DNA from: an uncultured Pseudomonadota bacterium | GTDB lineage: Bacteria; Pseudomonadota; Gammaproteobacteria; Burkholderiales; SG8-39 | Reading direction: 5' to 3' | Length of the DNA stretch: 64,000 bases | Assembly: GCA_903829815.1 (NCBI GenBank) | Contig: CAIKRR010000022.1 | Span: 1-64,000, forward strand | Part shown: positions 48,948 through 58,349 of the stretch, in pieces | Numbering within the stretch: position 1 is the stretch's first letter | Layout: each line of letters begins with the position of its first letter | Translations under genes and position numbers: made by a program | Notes under the pieces: generated by a model | Databases searched by the model: none | What the model saw: the letters and a program-made list of their open reading frames with translations, nothing else | What the model was told of the DNA's origin: nothing

Positions 48948-49193
48948 TCAGCCTGTAACCGGCTTGCTCGCACTCTGCCTTGCACCCTTCTTCTTGCTGC
49001 CCTTCTTGCGTGCGTTCTTCTTGGCACCCTTGGTCGTTCCCGGTTTCGAGTCAACCGCCTTGGGTGCATCGGCAACCGCAGGCTGCGAAGCAACCGGAGC
49101 CACCGGGGCAGCAGGTGTGGGCGACCCCTGGGCAAAGGCCAGATGGGCGGACAAAGCCAATGCGAGGGCAGCGCCCTTGATGATCAGACTCAT
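48948..49193 (-). CDS. Small exported, strongly basic Lys/Ala/Pro protein, unknown function
   Basis: An 81-residue protein. MSLIIKGAALALALSAHLAFAQ is a clear signal peptide, followed by an Ala/Pro/Val stretch and then a highly basic tail (KGAKKNARKKGSKKKGARQ). The tail resembles histone H1-like or nucleic-acid-binding tails, but the signal peptide sends it outside the cytoplasm. ATG 49193 has GGAGA upstream. No homologue is recognised. It could coat anionic surfaces such as LPS or DNA in the periplasm; that is only a guess. Confidence 0.72.
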   Translation of the reverse strand: MSLIIKGAALALALSAHLAFAQGSPTPAAPVAPVASQPAVADAPKAVDSKPGTTKGAKKNARKKGSKKKGARQSASKPVTG

Positions 49194-49494
49194 GGAACAC
49201 ATCTCCGAAGAGGCAGAAAGGGAACCGGATCGACCAGACCGACGGACATGGCGCAGGTCAAGCCGACCGGAACATATCGCAACAGTGCGTACGCAGATTA
49301 TCCCGCACATGCGGGAGAGTTGCCAGAAGGTCTCTTGTCGACGCGCAAGAGAGCGTCCGCGCAGCAGCGCGCGCAGCAAGACTGACGAGAGACTGGCGAG
49401 ACGTCCTTGACGTGCGGCGACCGAAGTCCACAGGCCTGCCGTCACAGCAAGGAAAACACTCCCGCACCATGGGGTGCGGGAGCGTAAAGCGCAA
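49194..49494. other. Intergenic region between small exported protein gene and csp
   Basis: About 300 bases without a supported gene. The only structure seen is the csp terminator at 49452-49482. The remaining part is the presumed promoter region of the small exported protein, with no clear -35/-10 pair. Confidence 0.45.
49452..49482 (-). terminator. Rho-independent terminator of csp
   Basis: A 10-bp stem CTCCCGCACC/GGTGCGGGAG with a 4-base loop is followed on the minus strand by TGTTTTCC. It lies 12 bases after the csp stop. Confidence 0.75.
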
Positions 49495-49701
49495 TCAGCC
49501 AGGCGACTGGATGTTCGACGCCTGCTTGCCCTTCGGACCCTGAACGACTTCAAAGGTCACCTTCTGGGCTTCCTTGAGCGTCTTGAATCCGGGCATCTGG
49601 ATCGCCGAGAAATGGGCGAACAGATCCTCTCCACCGTCGTCCGGCGTGATGAAACCGTATCCCTTGGCATCATTGAACCACTTGACCGTACCGCTAGGCA
49701 T
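49495..49701 (-). CDS. Cold-shock protein (CspA family)
   Basis: A 68-residue OB-fold RNA chaperone. Both nucleic acid motifs are present: RNP1 KGYGFITP and RNP2 DLFAHFSAI, with [14 protein letters not shown] at the start. Length matches CspA/CspD. A promoter is placed about 160 bases upstream, giving a long 5' leader as in cold-inducible csp mRNAs. Confidence 0.96.
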   Translation of the reverse strand: MPSGTVKWFNDAKGYGFITPDDGGEDLFAHFSAIQMPGFKTLKEAQKVTFEVVQGPKGKQASNIQSPG

Positions 49702-50081
49702 CGAACAACCCCTGTGTGTGCGTTAACTCGTGACGAACGGGGCGACGTTGGTGGTGCCAATTCGTCACACGCTCGACTGTCATGCCCGCCAGTGAAACGA
49801 CCGAAACGCTCCGAAGTATCTGAGCCCATTCAGTTTCATCTCGTCACACATGCCGACACGTTGCCTTCTACATAATTTGTTCAGGAGTGTCAAGTGTTGT
49901 CAAAAAGTGCATGAACTTTCTTTCGCGCGGCGAGAACCGGGTGCCAGCGACCTTGCAGCGCCCCGCACAGCCAGGCTGAAACTGCAACCGACACACCTCA
50001 CTGCTCGAAAATTTGCCCGATGCAAATCTGATAGCATGGGCTCATATATGTAAACATTGTCGCAGTGGGTGTCTGGCAGCC
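49702..50081. other. Divergent intergenic region between csp and clpS
   Basis: About 380 bases. The csp half (49702-49860) would be transcribed as a long leader. The middle (49861-49910) is AT-rich and carries two TTGACA hexamers on the minus strand. Toward clpS a TGATAGCAT (50029-50037) resembles an extended -10. No gene is seen. Confidence 0.5.
49865..49893 (-). promoter_or_regulatory. Sigma-70 promoter for csp
   Basis: On the minus strand a perfect TTGACA (49893-49888) is followed after 17 bases by TAGAAG (49870-49865). A second TTGACA lies ten bases further upstream (49903-49898). Transcription near 49858 would give a leader of about 157 bases. Confidence 0.55.
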
Positions 50082-50390
50082 ATGGGAACGCATTCGCGGG
50101 AAGGTACAGTTGTCGCACCCGGCAAAGCCCGGGTGAAACCGCCGCCTTTGTTCAAGGTACTGCTGCTCAACGACGATTACACTCCGATGGAATTCGTGGT
50201 CATCGTTCTGCAGTCCTTCTTCGCGATGACCCAGGAGCAGGCTTACCAGGTCATGCTGAAGGTTCACAGGGAAGGAATGGGGGTCTGCGGGGTCTATCCG
50301 CGCGATGTCGCAACCACCAAGGTCGAGCAGGTGCTGAACTACGCGCGCAAGCACCAACACCCCTTGCAGTGCGTGATGGAGGAATCATGA
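50082..50390 (+). CDS. clpS: ATP-dependent Clp protease adaptor ClpS
   Basis: A 102-residue adaptor that delivers N-degron substrates to Clp[27 protein letters not shown] holds the N-degron pocket and the ClpA contact; [24 protein letters not shown] completes the family pattern. ATG 50082 is chosen; an upstream frame is open but not conserved. Its stop overlaps the clpA start by 3 bases. Confidence 0.96.
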   Translation: MGTHSREGTVVAPGKARVKPPPLFKVLLLNDDYTPMEFVVIVLQSFFAMTQEQAYQVMLKVHREGMGVCGVYPRDVATTKVEQVLNYARKHQHPLQCVMEES

Positions 50391-52669
50391 TCGCCCAGGA
50401 ACTCGAAGTCAGCCTGCACATGGCCTTCGTGGATGCGCGCCAGAAGCGCCATGAGTTCATCACCGTCGAGCACCTGTTGCTGGCGTTGCTCGACAACCCT
50501 ACGGCTGCCGATGTGTTGCGAGCCTGCGCTGCAAACATCGACGAGCTCAAGAAGGCGTTGACCGAGTTCGTCAACACGCACACGCCGACAGTCGCCGGTT
50601 CGGAGGAGATCGACACGCAACCCACGTTGGGTTTCCAGCGCGTCATCCAGCGAGCCATTCTTCACGTCCAGTCATCGGGCAAGAAGGAAGTCACCGGCGG
50701 CAATGTGCTGGTGGCCATCTTTGGCGAAAAAGATTCGCACGCCGTGTACTTCCTGCACCAGCAAGGCGTCGCCAGACTCGACGTCGTGAACTTCATGTCG
50801 CACGGCATCACCAAGGCACCCCAGGCCAAGGAACCCGGCAAGGAGCCCGAGCAGGAGACCGAGCAGGAGCAATCGGCACAGGCCGGGGCCCTTGACAGCT
50901 ACACGGTCAATCTCAACACCCAGGCAATCGCCGGCAAGATCGACCCACTGATCGGACGCGAGCGCGAACTGGAGCGGGTGATACAAACGCTGTGCCGTCG
51001 ACGCAAGAACAATCCGCTGCTGGTCGGTGAGGCTGGCGTGGGCAAGACCGCCATTGCCGAGGGCCTGGCCCGACGCATCGTCGAGAACAGCGTTCCCGAA
51101 ATCCTCTCCAAGTGTGTCGTCTACTCACTGGACATGGGTGCCCTGCTGGCCGGCACCAAGTATCGCGGCGACTTCGAACAGCGACTCAAGGCGGTGATGA
51201 AGCAATTGGTGGAAAACCCCAATGGCATCCTCTTCATCGACGAAATTCACACGTTGATCGGGGCTGGTGCGGCCTCGGGTGGCACGCTGGACGCATCCAA
51301 TCTGCTCAAGCCGGCGCTGGCCAACGGGCAACTCAAATGCATCGGTGCCACCACCTACTCGGAATACCGCGGCATCTTCGAGAAGGATCATGCGCTGTCG
51401 CGTCGATTCCAGAAGATCGAAGTCAACGAGCCCTCGGTGGATGAGGCGATCGAGATCCTGCGCGGTCTGAAGTCGCGCTTCGAAGCGCATCACGGCATCA
51501 AGTACAGCGCCAATGCCATCACGACCGCTGTCGAACTGTCTGCGCGTTTCATCACCGACCGTCACCTGCCTGACAAGGCCATCGACGTCATCGACGAGGC
51601 TGGCGCCGCACAGCGCATACTGCCCAAATCGCGTCAGAAACGGGTTATCGGCAAGGCCGAGATCGAAGACATCATTGCCAAGATCGCCCGTATCCCGCCG
51701 CAGAACGTGTCGACCGACGACCGAGCCGCCCTCAAGAACCTCGATCGCGACCTGAAAGCGGTGGTCTTCGGTCAGGACCGTGCCATCGACGCGCTGGTTG
51801 CCGCTATCAGGACCGCCCGTTCGGGTCTTGGAAATCCGGCCAAACCGATCGGATCCTTCCTGTTCAGCGGTCCGACTGGCGTCGGCAAGACCGAAGTTGC
51901 CCGACAACTGGCCTACAGTCTGGGGGTTGAACTCATTCGCTTCGACATGTCAGAGTACATGGAACGTCATGCCGTATCACGGCTGATCGGCGCGCCACCT
52001 GGCTATGTCGGCTTCGATCAGGGCGGGCTTCTCACCGAGGCTGTCAGCAAGAAGCCCTATTCGGTACTGCTCCTTGACGAGATCGAAAAGGCGCATCCGG
52101 ATATCTTCAACATCCTGCTCCAGGTCATGGACCACGGAACACTCACCGACAACAACGGGCGCAAGGCCGACTTCCGCAACGTCATCATCATCATGACCAC
52201 CAACGCGGGTGCCGAGGCCATCAACCGCAATGTGATGGGCTTCACCGCGAGGCGTGAAAGCGGTGACGAGATGGCCGATATCAAGCGGATGTTCACTCCC
52301 GAGTTCCGCAACCGGATCGATGCCTCGATTTCATTCAAGCCGCTGGACACCGAAGTGATCCTGCGGGTGGTCGACAAGTTCCTCATGCAACTGGAAGAGC
52401 AGTTGCATGAGAAGAAGGTCGACACGATTTTCACCGACAAGTTGCGTGACTTCCTCGGTCGCAAGGGCTTCGATCCGCTGATGGGCGCTCGCCCGATGTC
52501 GCGGCTGATTCAGGACACCATACGGCGTGCTCTGGCTGACGAACTGCTGTTTGGCAAACTGCTGAACGGCGGCAAGGTGACGATCGACATCGACGACACC
52601 GACCAGGTCAAGCTGTCGTTTGCCAGCACCGACACGGTTCCACCCCCCGTCGAACCCACCGAAGCCTGA
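50387..52669 (+). CDS. clpA: ATP-dependent Clp protease ATP-binding subunit ClpA
   Basis: A 760-residue AAA+ unfoldase for ClpP. The N-domain (about 1-145) starts [19 protein letters not shown]. The first AAA module has Walker [14 protein letters not shown], and [14 protein letters not shown] follows. The second module has [14 protein letters not shown] and [21 protein letters not shown] precedes the ATG, which overlaps clpS. ClpS-ClpA order is standard. clpP is not in the window. Confidence 0.98.
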   Translation: MIAQELEVSLHMAFVDARQKRHEFITVEHLLLALLDNPTAADVLRACAANIDELKKALTEFVNTHTPTVAGSEEIDTQPTLGFQRVIQRAILHVQSSGKKEVTGGNVLVAIFGEKDSHAVYFLHQQGVARLDVVNFMSHGITKAPQAKEPGKEPEQETEQEQSAQAGALDSYTVNLNTQAIAGKIDPLIGRERELERVIQTLCRRRKNNPLLVGEAGVGKTAIAEGLARRIVENSVPEILSKCVVYSLDMGALLAGTKYRGDFEQRLKAVMKQLVENPNGILFIDEIHTLIGAGAASGGTLDASNLLKPALANGQLKCIGATTYSEYRGIFEKDHALSRRFQKIEVNEPSVDEAIEILRGLKSRFEAHHGIKYSANAITTAVELSARFITDRHLPDKAIDVIDEAGAAQRILPKSRQKRVIGKAEIEDIIAKIARIPPQNVSTDDRAALKNLDRDLKAVVFGQDRAIDALVAAIRTARSGLGNPAKPIGSFLFSGPTGVGKTEVARQLAYSLGVELIRFDMSEYMERHAVSRLIGAPPGYVGFDQGGLLTEAVSKKPYSVLLLDEIEKAHPDIFNILLQVMDHGTLTDNNGRKADFRNVIIIMTTNAGAEAINRNVMGFTARRESGDEMADIKRMFTPEFRNRIDASISFKPLDTEVILRVVDKFLMQLEEQLHEKKVDTIFTDKLRDFLGRKGFDPLMGARPMSRLIQDTIRRALADELLFGKLLNGGKVTIDIDDTDQVKLSFASTDTVPPPVEPTEA

Positions 52670-52682
52670 TCAGGCACGGACT

Positions 52683-52710
52683 GCCGAGGGCCGCAAGCGC
52701 GGCCCTCGGC
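52683..52710 (+). terminator. Hairpin after clpA
   Basis: A 12-bp perfect stem GCCGAGGGCCGC/GCGGCCCTCGGC with loop AAGC stands 13 bases after the clpA stop. Only a short CATTCT follows, so termination may be incomplete and the CDF gene could be read through. Confidence 0.55.
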
Positions 52711-52726
52711 CATTCTGGCACCAGCC

Positions 52727-53857
52727 ATGAGCGACCAAACCGAAACGACGGGAAAAGGACCGGGACCGGCGCAAGCCGTCGGAGGGCAGGACCCGAATCA
52801 CGGGCACGGGCACGGGCATGGGCACGGGCATGGGCACGGGCATGGGCACGGGCATGGGCATGACCATGATCACGCTCATGGTCATGGTCATTCTCATGGT
52901 CATTCTCATGGTCATTCTCATGGGCATTCTCATGGTCATTCGCACGGGCATGCACATGGCCATGGCCACCACCATACCCTGCCCGACAATCGCCGTGCAT
53001 TCGCCCTGGGGGCCGCGATCAATCTGGGCTTTGTCGTCGTCGAAACCATTGCGGGGCTGGCCTCGAACTCGCTGGCGCTGCTCGCAGATGCCAGTCACAA
53101 CCTGGGCGATGTCCTGGGCTTGCTACTGGCCTGGGGTGCAGCCACGCTCGCGCGGCGCGTACCCAGCCAGCGCTTCACCTACGGACTGCGCAGCAGCACC
53201 ATTCTGGCCGGACTGACCAATGCCATGGTGCTGATGTTGATCACCGGAGGCATCGTGGTCGAGGCGGTGCAGCGCCTTGCAGCGCCTCACCCGGCGGCGG
53301 TCATGGCGCCGGTCGTACTCTGGGTTGCCCTGGCCGGCATCGTCGTCAATGGTGGCAGTGCACTCCTTTTTCTGCGTGACCAGGCCCATGATCTCAACGC
53401 ACGCGGCGCATGGCTGCATCTGGCCTCCGATGCACTCGTCTCGCTGGGCGTAGCCGTCAGTGCCCTGCTGATTCCGCTCACCGGATGGCTTCGGCTCGAT
53501 GCCATCACCAGCCTGCTGGTGGCTGCGGTGATCATCAGGGGCACCTGGGGAGCGCTGCGCGATACACTCAACCTGGCCCTGCACGCGGTCCCCTCAGGGG
53601 TCGATTCAGCTGCGGTCCGCGGCTGCCTGCAGACACTGCCTGGCGTGACCGAAGTGCACGATCTGCACATCTGGGCCATGAGCACGACCGAAACCGCTCT
53701 CACTGCCCATCTGGTGATGCCAGACGAGCGGGGCAGTGATCAGTTCGTGGCTGGTGTTTGCGAGCGCCTCGCGCGCGAGTTCGGCATCGTGCATGCCACG
53801 CTGCAAATCGAGGGGGGAAGCGTTCCTTGCGCCCTTGCCCCTGATACCGTGGTCTGA
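52727..53857 (+). CDS. Cation diffusion facilitator (Zn/Co/Cd efflux) with long His-Gly repeat
   Basis: A 376-residue CDF-family inner-membrane antiporter. Six helices span about residues 85-290. The zinc-type site H-x3-D is seen in helix II (ASHNLGD) and helix V (HLASDAL). The cytoplasmic C-terminal domain carries HDLHIWAMSTTETALTAHL. Before the first helix lies a tract of about 60 residues alternating His with Gly, Ser, Asp or Ala, far longer than in ZitB, which could buffer metal. The tract is encoded by 6-bp and 12-bp tandem repeats. Confidence 0.95.
   Translation: MSDQTETTGKGPGPAQAVGGQDPNHGHGHGHGHGHGHGHGHGHGHDHDHAHGHGHSHGHSHGHSHGHSHGHSHGHAHGHGHHHTLPDNRRAFALGAAINLGFVVVETIAGLASNSLALLADASHNLGDVLGLLLAWGAATLARRVPSQRFTYGLRSSTILAGLTNAMVLMLITGGIVVEAVQRLAAPHPAAVMAPVVLWVALAGIVVNGGSALLFLRDQAHDLNARGAWLHLASDALVSLGVAVSALLIPLTGWLRLDAITSLLVAAVIIRGTWGALRDTLNLALHAVPSGVDSAAVRGCLQTLPGVTEVHDLHIWAMSTTETALTAHLVMPDERGSDQFVAGVCERLAREFGIVHATLQIEGGSVPCALAPDTVV
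52798..52975 (+). repeat. 6-bp and 12-bp tandem repeats coding for the His-Gly tract
   Basis: About ten units of GGGCAC/GGGCAT (52803-52862) are followed by four units of GGTCATTCTCAT and variants (about 52886-52945). All unit lengths are multiples of three, so changes in copy number keep the frame and only lengthen or shorten the metal-binding tract. Confidence 0.85.
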
Positions 53858-53867
53858 TCGGGCCGCG

Positions 53868-54335
53868 TCAGCTGCGCCCGGTACTGCCGAACCCGCCCTC
53901 GCCGCGTTCGCTCGCCTCGAACGAGTCGACGATCTGCAGCGCCACCTGCACGACCGGTATGACGACCAGTTGTGCAACCCGCTCCATGGGTTCGAGCCGG
54001 AAGCTCTTGTCGGAGCGATTCCACAACGACACCAGAATCTGGCCCTGATAGTCCGAGTCGATCAACCCGACCAGATTACCCAGCACGATGCCGTGGCGCG
54101 CACCGAGTCCTGAACGGGGCAAGACGATGGCCGCGAGCCCCGGGTCAGCCAGATGAATGGCCAGACCACTCGGAACGATCACGGAAGCACCGGGCGCAAT
54201 ATCCATCGGTTGATCGATGCAGGCACGCAGGTCAAGTCCGGCCGCACCAGCCGTCGCATAGTGTGGCGGCATGTCGTGCAGCCGTATATCGAAGATCTTG
54301 ACCGCGAGCGGGCGGTGCAACGAAGAGTCGGCCAT
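53868..54335 (-). CDS. dut: dUTP diphosphatase
   Basis: A 155-residue enzyme that hydrolyses dUTP to dUMP, keeping uracil out of DNA. Conserved blocks are [10 protein letters not shown] (motif 1), [16 protein letters not shown] (motif 2), [11 protein letters not shown] (motif 3), [10 protein letters not shown] (motif 4) and [11 protein letters not shown] (motif 5). The start ATG 54335 follows AGGAG. It lies 10 bases after coaBC, the classical coaBC-dut pair. Confidence 0.97.
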   Translation of the reverse strand: MADSSLHRPLAVKIFDIRLHDMPPHYATAGAAGLDLRACIDQPMDIAPGASVIVPSGLAIHLADPGLAAIVLPRSGLGARHGIVLGNLVGLIDSDYQGQILVSLWNRSDKSFRLEPMERVAQLVVIPVVQVALQIVDSFEASERGEGGFGSTGRS

Positions 54336-54345
54336 CTGCAGTCTC

Positions 54346-55584
54346 CTATCGACCGATGAGGTGGGCAACATGCGCAAGAAGGGCGCGTGCCACTGCTGGT
54401 TTGCTGGCGCGGGCAATGACATGTTCTCCGGCATCGTCGAACAGAGTCAGCGCGTTGTCATCACGCCCGAACGCCTCCTGGGCCAGATTGGCGGCAAGCA
54501 GAGGCACCTGCTTGCGACGACGTTTGGCCTGGGCATTGGCATGCAAGTCTTCGGTTTCGGCAGCAAACCCGACACAGAAAGGGGCGTCTGGCAAGGCGGC
54601 AACGGTGGCAAGAATATCGGGGTTCTCGACCAGTTCGAGCACCGGCGGCACACCCGTCTTCTTCAGCTTGTGCGCTGCCACCTTGGCAACTCGATAGTCA
54701 GCCACTGCGGCCACGCCAATGAAGACATCGGCGGCCCCAGCGCGGGCCATCACCGCATCGAACATCTCGCACGCGGTTGTCACATCAAGCCGCGTGACAC
54801 CCGCCGGGGTGGACAGCGCAGTCGGGCCAGACACCAGGGTTACACGGGCTCCGGCTGTCTGCGCTGCCGCCGCAATGGCATAGCCCATCTTGCCGGAACT
54901 TCGATTGGTGAGTCCCCGGACCGTATCAATCGGCTCGAAGGTCGGGCCGGCAGTGATCAGGACATCGAGCCCAGCCAGGCGATACCCCAGCCCCTCGGAC
55001 GATGACGATGACTCGGGTGATGCGCCTCCCGGCAACAGCAGGGCTTCAAGCGCAGCAACAATGTGCTCGGGTTCGAGCATGCGCCCAAAGCCCACCTCAC
55101 CACAGGCCTGCACGCCGGCATCAGGCCCCAGCAGCCGCACGCCGTCCGCGGTAATTGTCTCGACATTGCGCACGGTAGCCGGGTGCAGCCACATCTGGCG
55201 ATTCATGGCGGGGGCGATCCACAAGGGACACGCTCGGGCCACGCACAGTGCGGCCAGAAGGTCATCCGCACGTCCCTGGGCAAGCCTCGCGATGAAATCG
55301 GTGGTGGCCGGTGCCACCAGAATGAAGTCACTCACGCGCGAGAGCTCGATATGCCCCATGCCATCGGCGATGCGCTCGTCCCACATGTCGACATGCACCC
55401 GATTGCCGGTGAGTGCTTGAAAGCTCGCAGGCGTCACGAAGCGCTGGGCGCTGGCCGTCATCACGACGGTGAGTTGGGCGCCGAGCCGAATCAGCAGACG
55501 AGCAAGCACCGCCGCCTTGTAGGCCGCAACGCCCCCGGTAACGCCCAGCAAGATCCGCTTGCCTGACAGGACAGACACACCCAT
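54346..55584 (-). CDS. coaBC: Bifunctional phosphopantothenoylcysteine decarboxylase/synthase CoaBC
   Basis: A 412-residue fusion making 4'-phosphopantetheine for coenzyme A. The N-terminal CoaC flavoprotein (about 1-190) has [38 protein letters not shown] and APAMNRQMW. The C-terminal CoaB part has [32 protein letters not shown] 55584 matches the family start; the frame is open further upstream, opposite radC. It is divergent from radC, with 132 bases between. Confidence 0.97.
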   Translation of the reverse strand: MGVSVLSGKRILLGVTGGVAAYKAAVLARLLIRLGAQLTVVMTASAQRFVTPASFQALTGNRVHVDMWDERIADGMGHIELSRVSDFILVAPATTDFIARLAQGRADDLLAALCVARACPLWIAPAMNRQMWLHPATVRNVETITADGVRLLGPDAGVQACGEVGFGRMLEPEHIVAALEALLLPGGASPESSSSSEGLGYRLAGLDVLITAGPTFEPIDTVRGLTNRSSGKMGYAIAAAAQTAGARVTLVSGPTALSTPAGVTRLDVTTACEMFDAVMARAGAADVFIGVAAVADYRVAKVAAHKLKKTGVPPVLELVENPDILATVAALPDAPFCVGFAAETEDLHANAQAKRRRKQVPLLAANLAQEAFGRDDNALTLFDDAGEHVIARASKPAVARALLAHVAHLIGR

Positions 55585-55716
55585 TCCCCAACAACGAACC
55601 GCATGAAGATCGACCGGACGCAGGGCGCACGGCGACCGCAGCAAGATCTCATTGTACCTGCTGCCCCGGAGAGAATAGGAAGGCCACCCGGCCGCCCATC
55701 CTGCAAGGAGCCCCCG

Positions 55717-56385
55717 ATGACCCATGCCCTGCCCCACCACGAAGAACTGCTGCGTCGTGGCCCGAACGTGCTCACCGATGCAGAAATTCTGGCACTGCTG
55801 CTGCAGGCAGGCCGCTCGGGCGCTGCGGCCACCGGGCTTGCCAACCGGATGCTCGCCCGATTCGGAAGCCTGCGGGCGGTGATTCACGCGCCGCCGGAAG
55901 AGGTTGCCCGGCTGCGCGGGGCTGGCTCGCAGGCGCCCCGTCATGTGGCCCGCCTGGTGGCAGCGGCCGAGGTGGTGCGGCGATCGCTGCTGGAACAGGC
56001 GCGTGAAGAAAATGTCATTGCCTCCCCCGATGCGCTGCGCGATTTTCTCCGCCTGACACTGGCCGACCGCGAGCGCGAAGTCTTCATTGCGGTCTACCTC
56101 GACAATCGCCATCGGGTGATTGCCGTGGAAGAACTCTTTCAAGGCACGCTCACCCAGACCAGCGTCCACCCGCGCGAGGTCCTCCGGGCCGCCTTGCGCC
56201 ACAATGCTGCCGCCGCGATCGTTGCCCACAACCACCCGTCAGGGGTTGCTGAACCCAGCCAGCCCGACCGCTCGCTCACCGAACAGCTACGTGCCACGCT
56301 CGCCCAAGTCGATGTGCGCCTGCTCGACCACTTCATCATCACCGCTCACGGCGCGGTGTCATTCGCCGAACGGGGTCTGCTCTGA
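55717..56385 (+). CDS. radC: RadC family JAB/MPN-domain protein
   Basis: A 222-residue protein with an N-terminal helix-hairpin-helix-like part and a C-terminal JAMM-type metal domain. The metal motif is HNHPSG in AAIVAHNHPSGVAEPS, with ALRHNAAA before it and DRSLTEQL (the usual D) after. The start ATG 55717 has AAGGAG six bases upstream. Despite its name, a DNA repair role is not firmly established for RadC. It is followed by a separate promoter for rpmB. Confidence 0.95.
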   Translation: MTHALPHHEELLRRGPNVLTDAEILALLLQAGRSGAAATGLANRMLARFGSLRAVIHAPPEEVARLRGAGSQAPRHVARLVAAAEVVRRSLLEQAREENVIASPDALRDFLRLTLADREREVFIAVYLDNRHRVIAVEELFQGTLTQTSVHPREVLRAALRHNAAAAIVAHNHPSGVAEPSQPDRSLTEQLRATLAQVDVRLLDHFIITAHGAVSFAERGLL

Positions 56386-56416
56386 TGACATGCGTTCAGG
56401 ACGCTCTGGGGAGCCA

Positions 56417-56445
56417 TTGATTTCCGGCCGTCTTTGAAGGATAAT
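56417..56445 (+). promoter_or_regulatory. Sigma-70 promoter for rpmB-rpmG
   Basis: TTGATT (56417-56422), a 17-base spacer and GATAAT (56440-56445) form one of the best matches in the window. It lies 33 bases before the rpmB ATG. Confidence 0.65.
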
Positions 56446-56478
56446 CGACGGTTTGATAACGTCACACCGGAGCCTGTC

Positions 56479-56712
56479 ATGGCACGCGTCTGCCAAATCA
56501 CCGGAAAGAAGCCGATGGTGGGAAACAATGTTTCCCACGCGAACAACAAGACCAAGCGCAGGTTCCTCCCGAACCTGCAGTATCGCCGGTTCTGGATCGA
56601 GAGCGAAAGCCGCTGGATTCGCCTGCGCATCACCAATGCTGCGTTGCGCACGATCGACAAGAAGGGCATCGAGGTGGTGCTCGCCGAGCTGCGCGCGCGC
56701 GGCGAGATCTGA
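56479..56712 (+). CDS. rpmB: 50S ribosomal protein L28
   Basis: A 77-residue ribosomal protein. [36 protein letters not shown] and the [10 protein letters not shown] segment are diagnostic of L28. No zinc cysteines are present. It forms the usual pair with rpmG, 13 bases downstream. Confidence 0.98.
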   Translation: MARVCQITGKKPMVGNNVSHANNKTKRRFLPNLQYRRFWIESESRWIRLRITNAALRTIDKKGIEVVLAELRARGEI

Positions 56713-56725
56713 GGAGCCTGCAGAC

Positions 56726-56881
56726 ATGCGTGAAAAGATCAAGCTTGAGTCGACCGCAGGTACCGGTCACTTTTACACCACGACGAAGAACAAGCGCACC
56801 ACGCCCGAGAAGATCGAGATCAAGAAGTACGATCCGAAGGCGCGCAAGCATGTGACCTACAAGGAAACCAAGCTCAAGTAG
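56726..56881 (+). CDS. rpmG: 50S ribosomal protein L33
   Basis: A 51-residue ribosomal protein beginning [20 protein letters not shown], with [17 protein letters not shown] and [11 protein letters not shown]. The zinc-free form (no CxxC) is used. GGAG stands upstream of the ATG. It is followed by tandem hairpins, the second with long A and T runs. Confidence 0.98.
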   Translation: MREKIKLESTAGTGHFYTTTKNKRTTPEKIEIKKYDPKARKHVTYKETKLK

Positions 56882-56893
56882 CCTCTGGTCGTC

Positions 56894-56919
56894 GATCCAC
56901 TGACATGTTTCAGTGGATC
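56894..56919 (+). other. Hairpin between rpmG and its terminator
   Basis: GATCCACTGA and TCAGTGGATC pair perfectly over 10 bp around CATGTT. There is no T-run, so it is not itself a terminator; it may stabilise the rpmBG mRNA or be a pause signal. Confidence 0.45.
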
Positions 56920-56925
56920 CGAACG

Positions 56926-56956
56926 AAAAAAGGGCCGGTTCTACCGGCCCTTTTTT
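56926..56956. terminator. Bidirectional Rho-independent terminator (rpmG / desaturase)
   Basis: A 14-base arm made of six A then GGGCCGGT pairs with ACCGGCCC then six T around a 3-base loop. A/T runs on both sides let it work on either strand, ending rpmBG and the converging desaturase gene. Confidence 0.9.
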
Positions 56957-56977
56957 GTTGCCTCGATCAACAAGCGG

Positions 56978-58162
56978 TCAGGCGTAGCGACGCATCCGCC
57001 CCGACAGTTCGACCAGTTGCGCAATGCCACTGGCTTCAGCGCGGCGGCACCAGTCTTCAAGCTGGCCGAGCACCTGCTCTCGCGTGGCTGACGAACGCTC
57101 CCAGACGGCCAGCAGTTCCTGGCGCATGTGAACAAGGGTCTTGAGTGTGGTGGCCTTGGACAAGACCCGATCGAGATGCTCGCGCTCACCCTCGGGAACC
57201 GTGTCTACATCACGCACCAGCCAACGCCGCAGGCCGGCCAGCGCCGCGGCATCCCCCGGCGACAGGCGCTGCAGACGCGCAAGCTCCTGCGCATAAGTCT
57301 GCTTCAACGATTGCGTGTAGCGGGCGAGGATGTCATACCGGTGGGTAAGCACCGCCTGCAGCGAATCGAAATCGAGTACCGCCTTCGATGCACCGAGTCG
57401 CACCTTCGGTGCAACCTTCTTCACCCGCGCCAGACCAAAGGCTGAGAGCGTCTGGATGTAGAGCCAGCCGATATCAAACTCATACCAGCGGTTGGAGAGC
57501 TTGGCCGACGTGGCGTAGGCATGGTGATTGTTGTGCAACTCCTCGCCCCCGATCAGGATGCCCCAGGGCGAAATATTGGTACTGGCATCGCTGGAAGCAA
57601 ACGTGCGATAGCCCCAGTAATGTCCTACCCCGTTGATGATGCCGGCCGCCCAGAAGGGAATCCAGACGATCTGGACGACGAGAATCAAGAGACCGGGGAG
57701 GATGCCGAACAGCGAGATGTTGATGAGCCCCATCAGCACGAGTCCCATCACCGACCAGCGCGAATACAGATTGCGCTCGATCCAGTCATTGGGCGTCCCG
57801 TGCGAGTAGCGCGTGATGGTCTCCTTGTTGTGTGACTCCTCGACATAGAGGAATACACCCCCGAAGACCAGACGCGCGATGCCATGGATTTGCGGGCTGT
57901 GCGGGTCCTCGGGCGTCTCGACGAAGGCATGGTGCTTGCGGTGAATAGCCACCCACTCCCGCGTCACCATGCCGGTGGTGAGCCACAACCAGAAACGAAA
58001 GAAGTTGGCGACGGCCGGATGCAGATCGAGCGCGCGATGCGCCTGATGCCGGTGCAGATAAATCGTCACCGCGGCAATCGTGATGTGGGTAAGACCCAGC
58101 GCAACCAGCACCAGTCCCCACCAGGGCAAGTCCAGCAGACCATCAAACAGGGGATTGAACAA
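56978..58162 (-). CDS. Acyl-CoA/fatty acid desaturase (type 1, membrane)
   Basis: A 394-residue di-iron membrane desaturase that inserts double bonds in fatty acyl chains. The three histidine boxes are HRHQAH (37-42), HRKHH (74-78) and HNNHH (210-214), with a further His in GVGHYWGYR. Four or so membrane helices lie in residues 12-180. After about residue 270 comes a charged helical tail of ~120 residues that stearoyl-CoA desaturases lack. The gene is alone, converging with rpmG. Confidence 0.93.
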   Translation of the reverse strand: MFNPLFDGLLDLPWWGLVLVALGLTHITIAAVTIYLHRHQAHRALDLHPAVANFFRFWLWLTTGMVTREWVAIHRKHHAFVETPEDPHSPQIHGIARLVFGGVFLYVEESHNKETITRYSHGTPNDWIERNLYSRWSVMGLVLMGLINISLFGILPGLLILVVQIVWIPFWAAGIINGVGHYWGYRTFASSDASTNISPWGILIGGEELHNNHHAYATSAKLSNRWYEFDIGWLYIQTLSAFGLARVKKVAPKVRLGASKAVLDFDSLQAVLTHRYDILARYTQSLKQTYAQELARLQRLSPGDAAALAGLRRWLVRDVDTVPEGEREHLDRVLSKATTLKTLVHMRQELLAVWERSSATREQVLGQLEDWCRRAEASGIAQLVELSGRMRRYA

Positions 58163-58349
58163 CCGATTCTCCTCGGGGTCGTGTGTTCTGGAGTGTCAGC
58201 ACGCAGTATGCAGAGCCGTACGATCCGGATGACGCCGGACAACCTTCACCCGGCAAACCCCAGGCAATCCGCCGCATCTTACGTCAAACAGTGCTCGAAG
58301 GGGGGTTGTCGTCATTCGCAGGTGGCCACTGATCACCCCACCGTACCCC

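Noticed and set aside
52798-52975. Possible CRISPR-like array
   Set aside because: Units are 6 and 12 bp with no spacers and encode the His-Gly tract.
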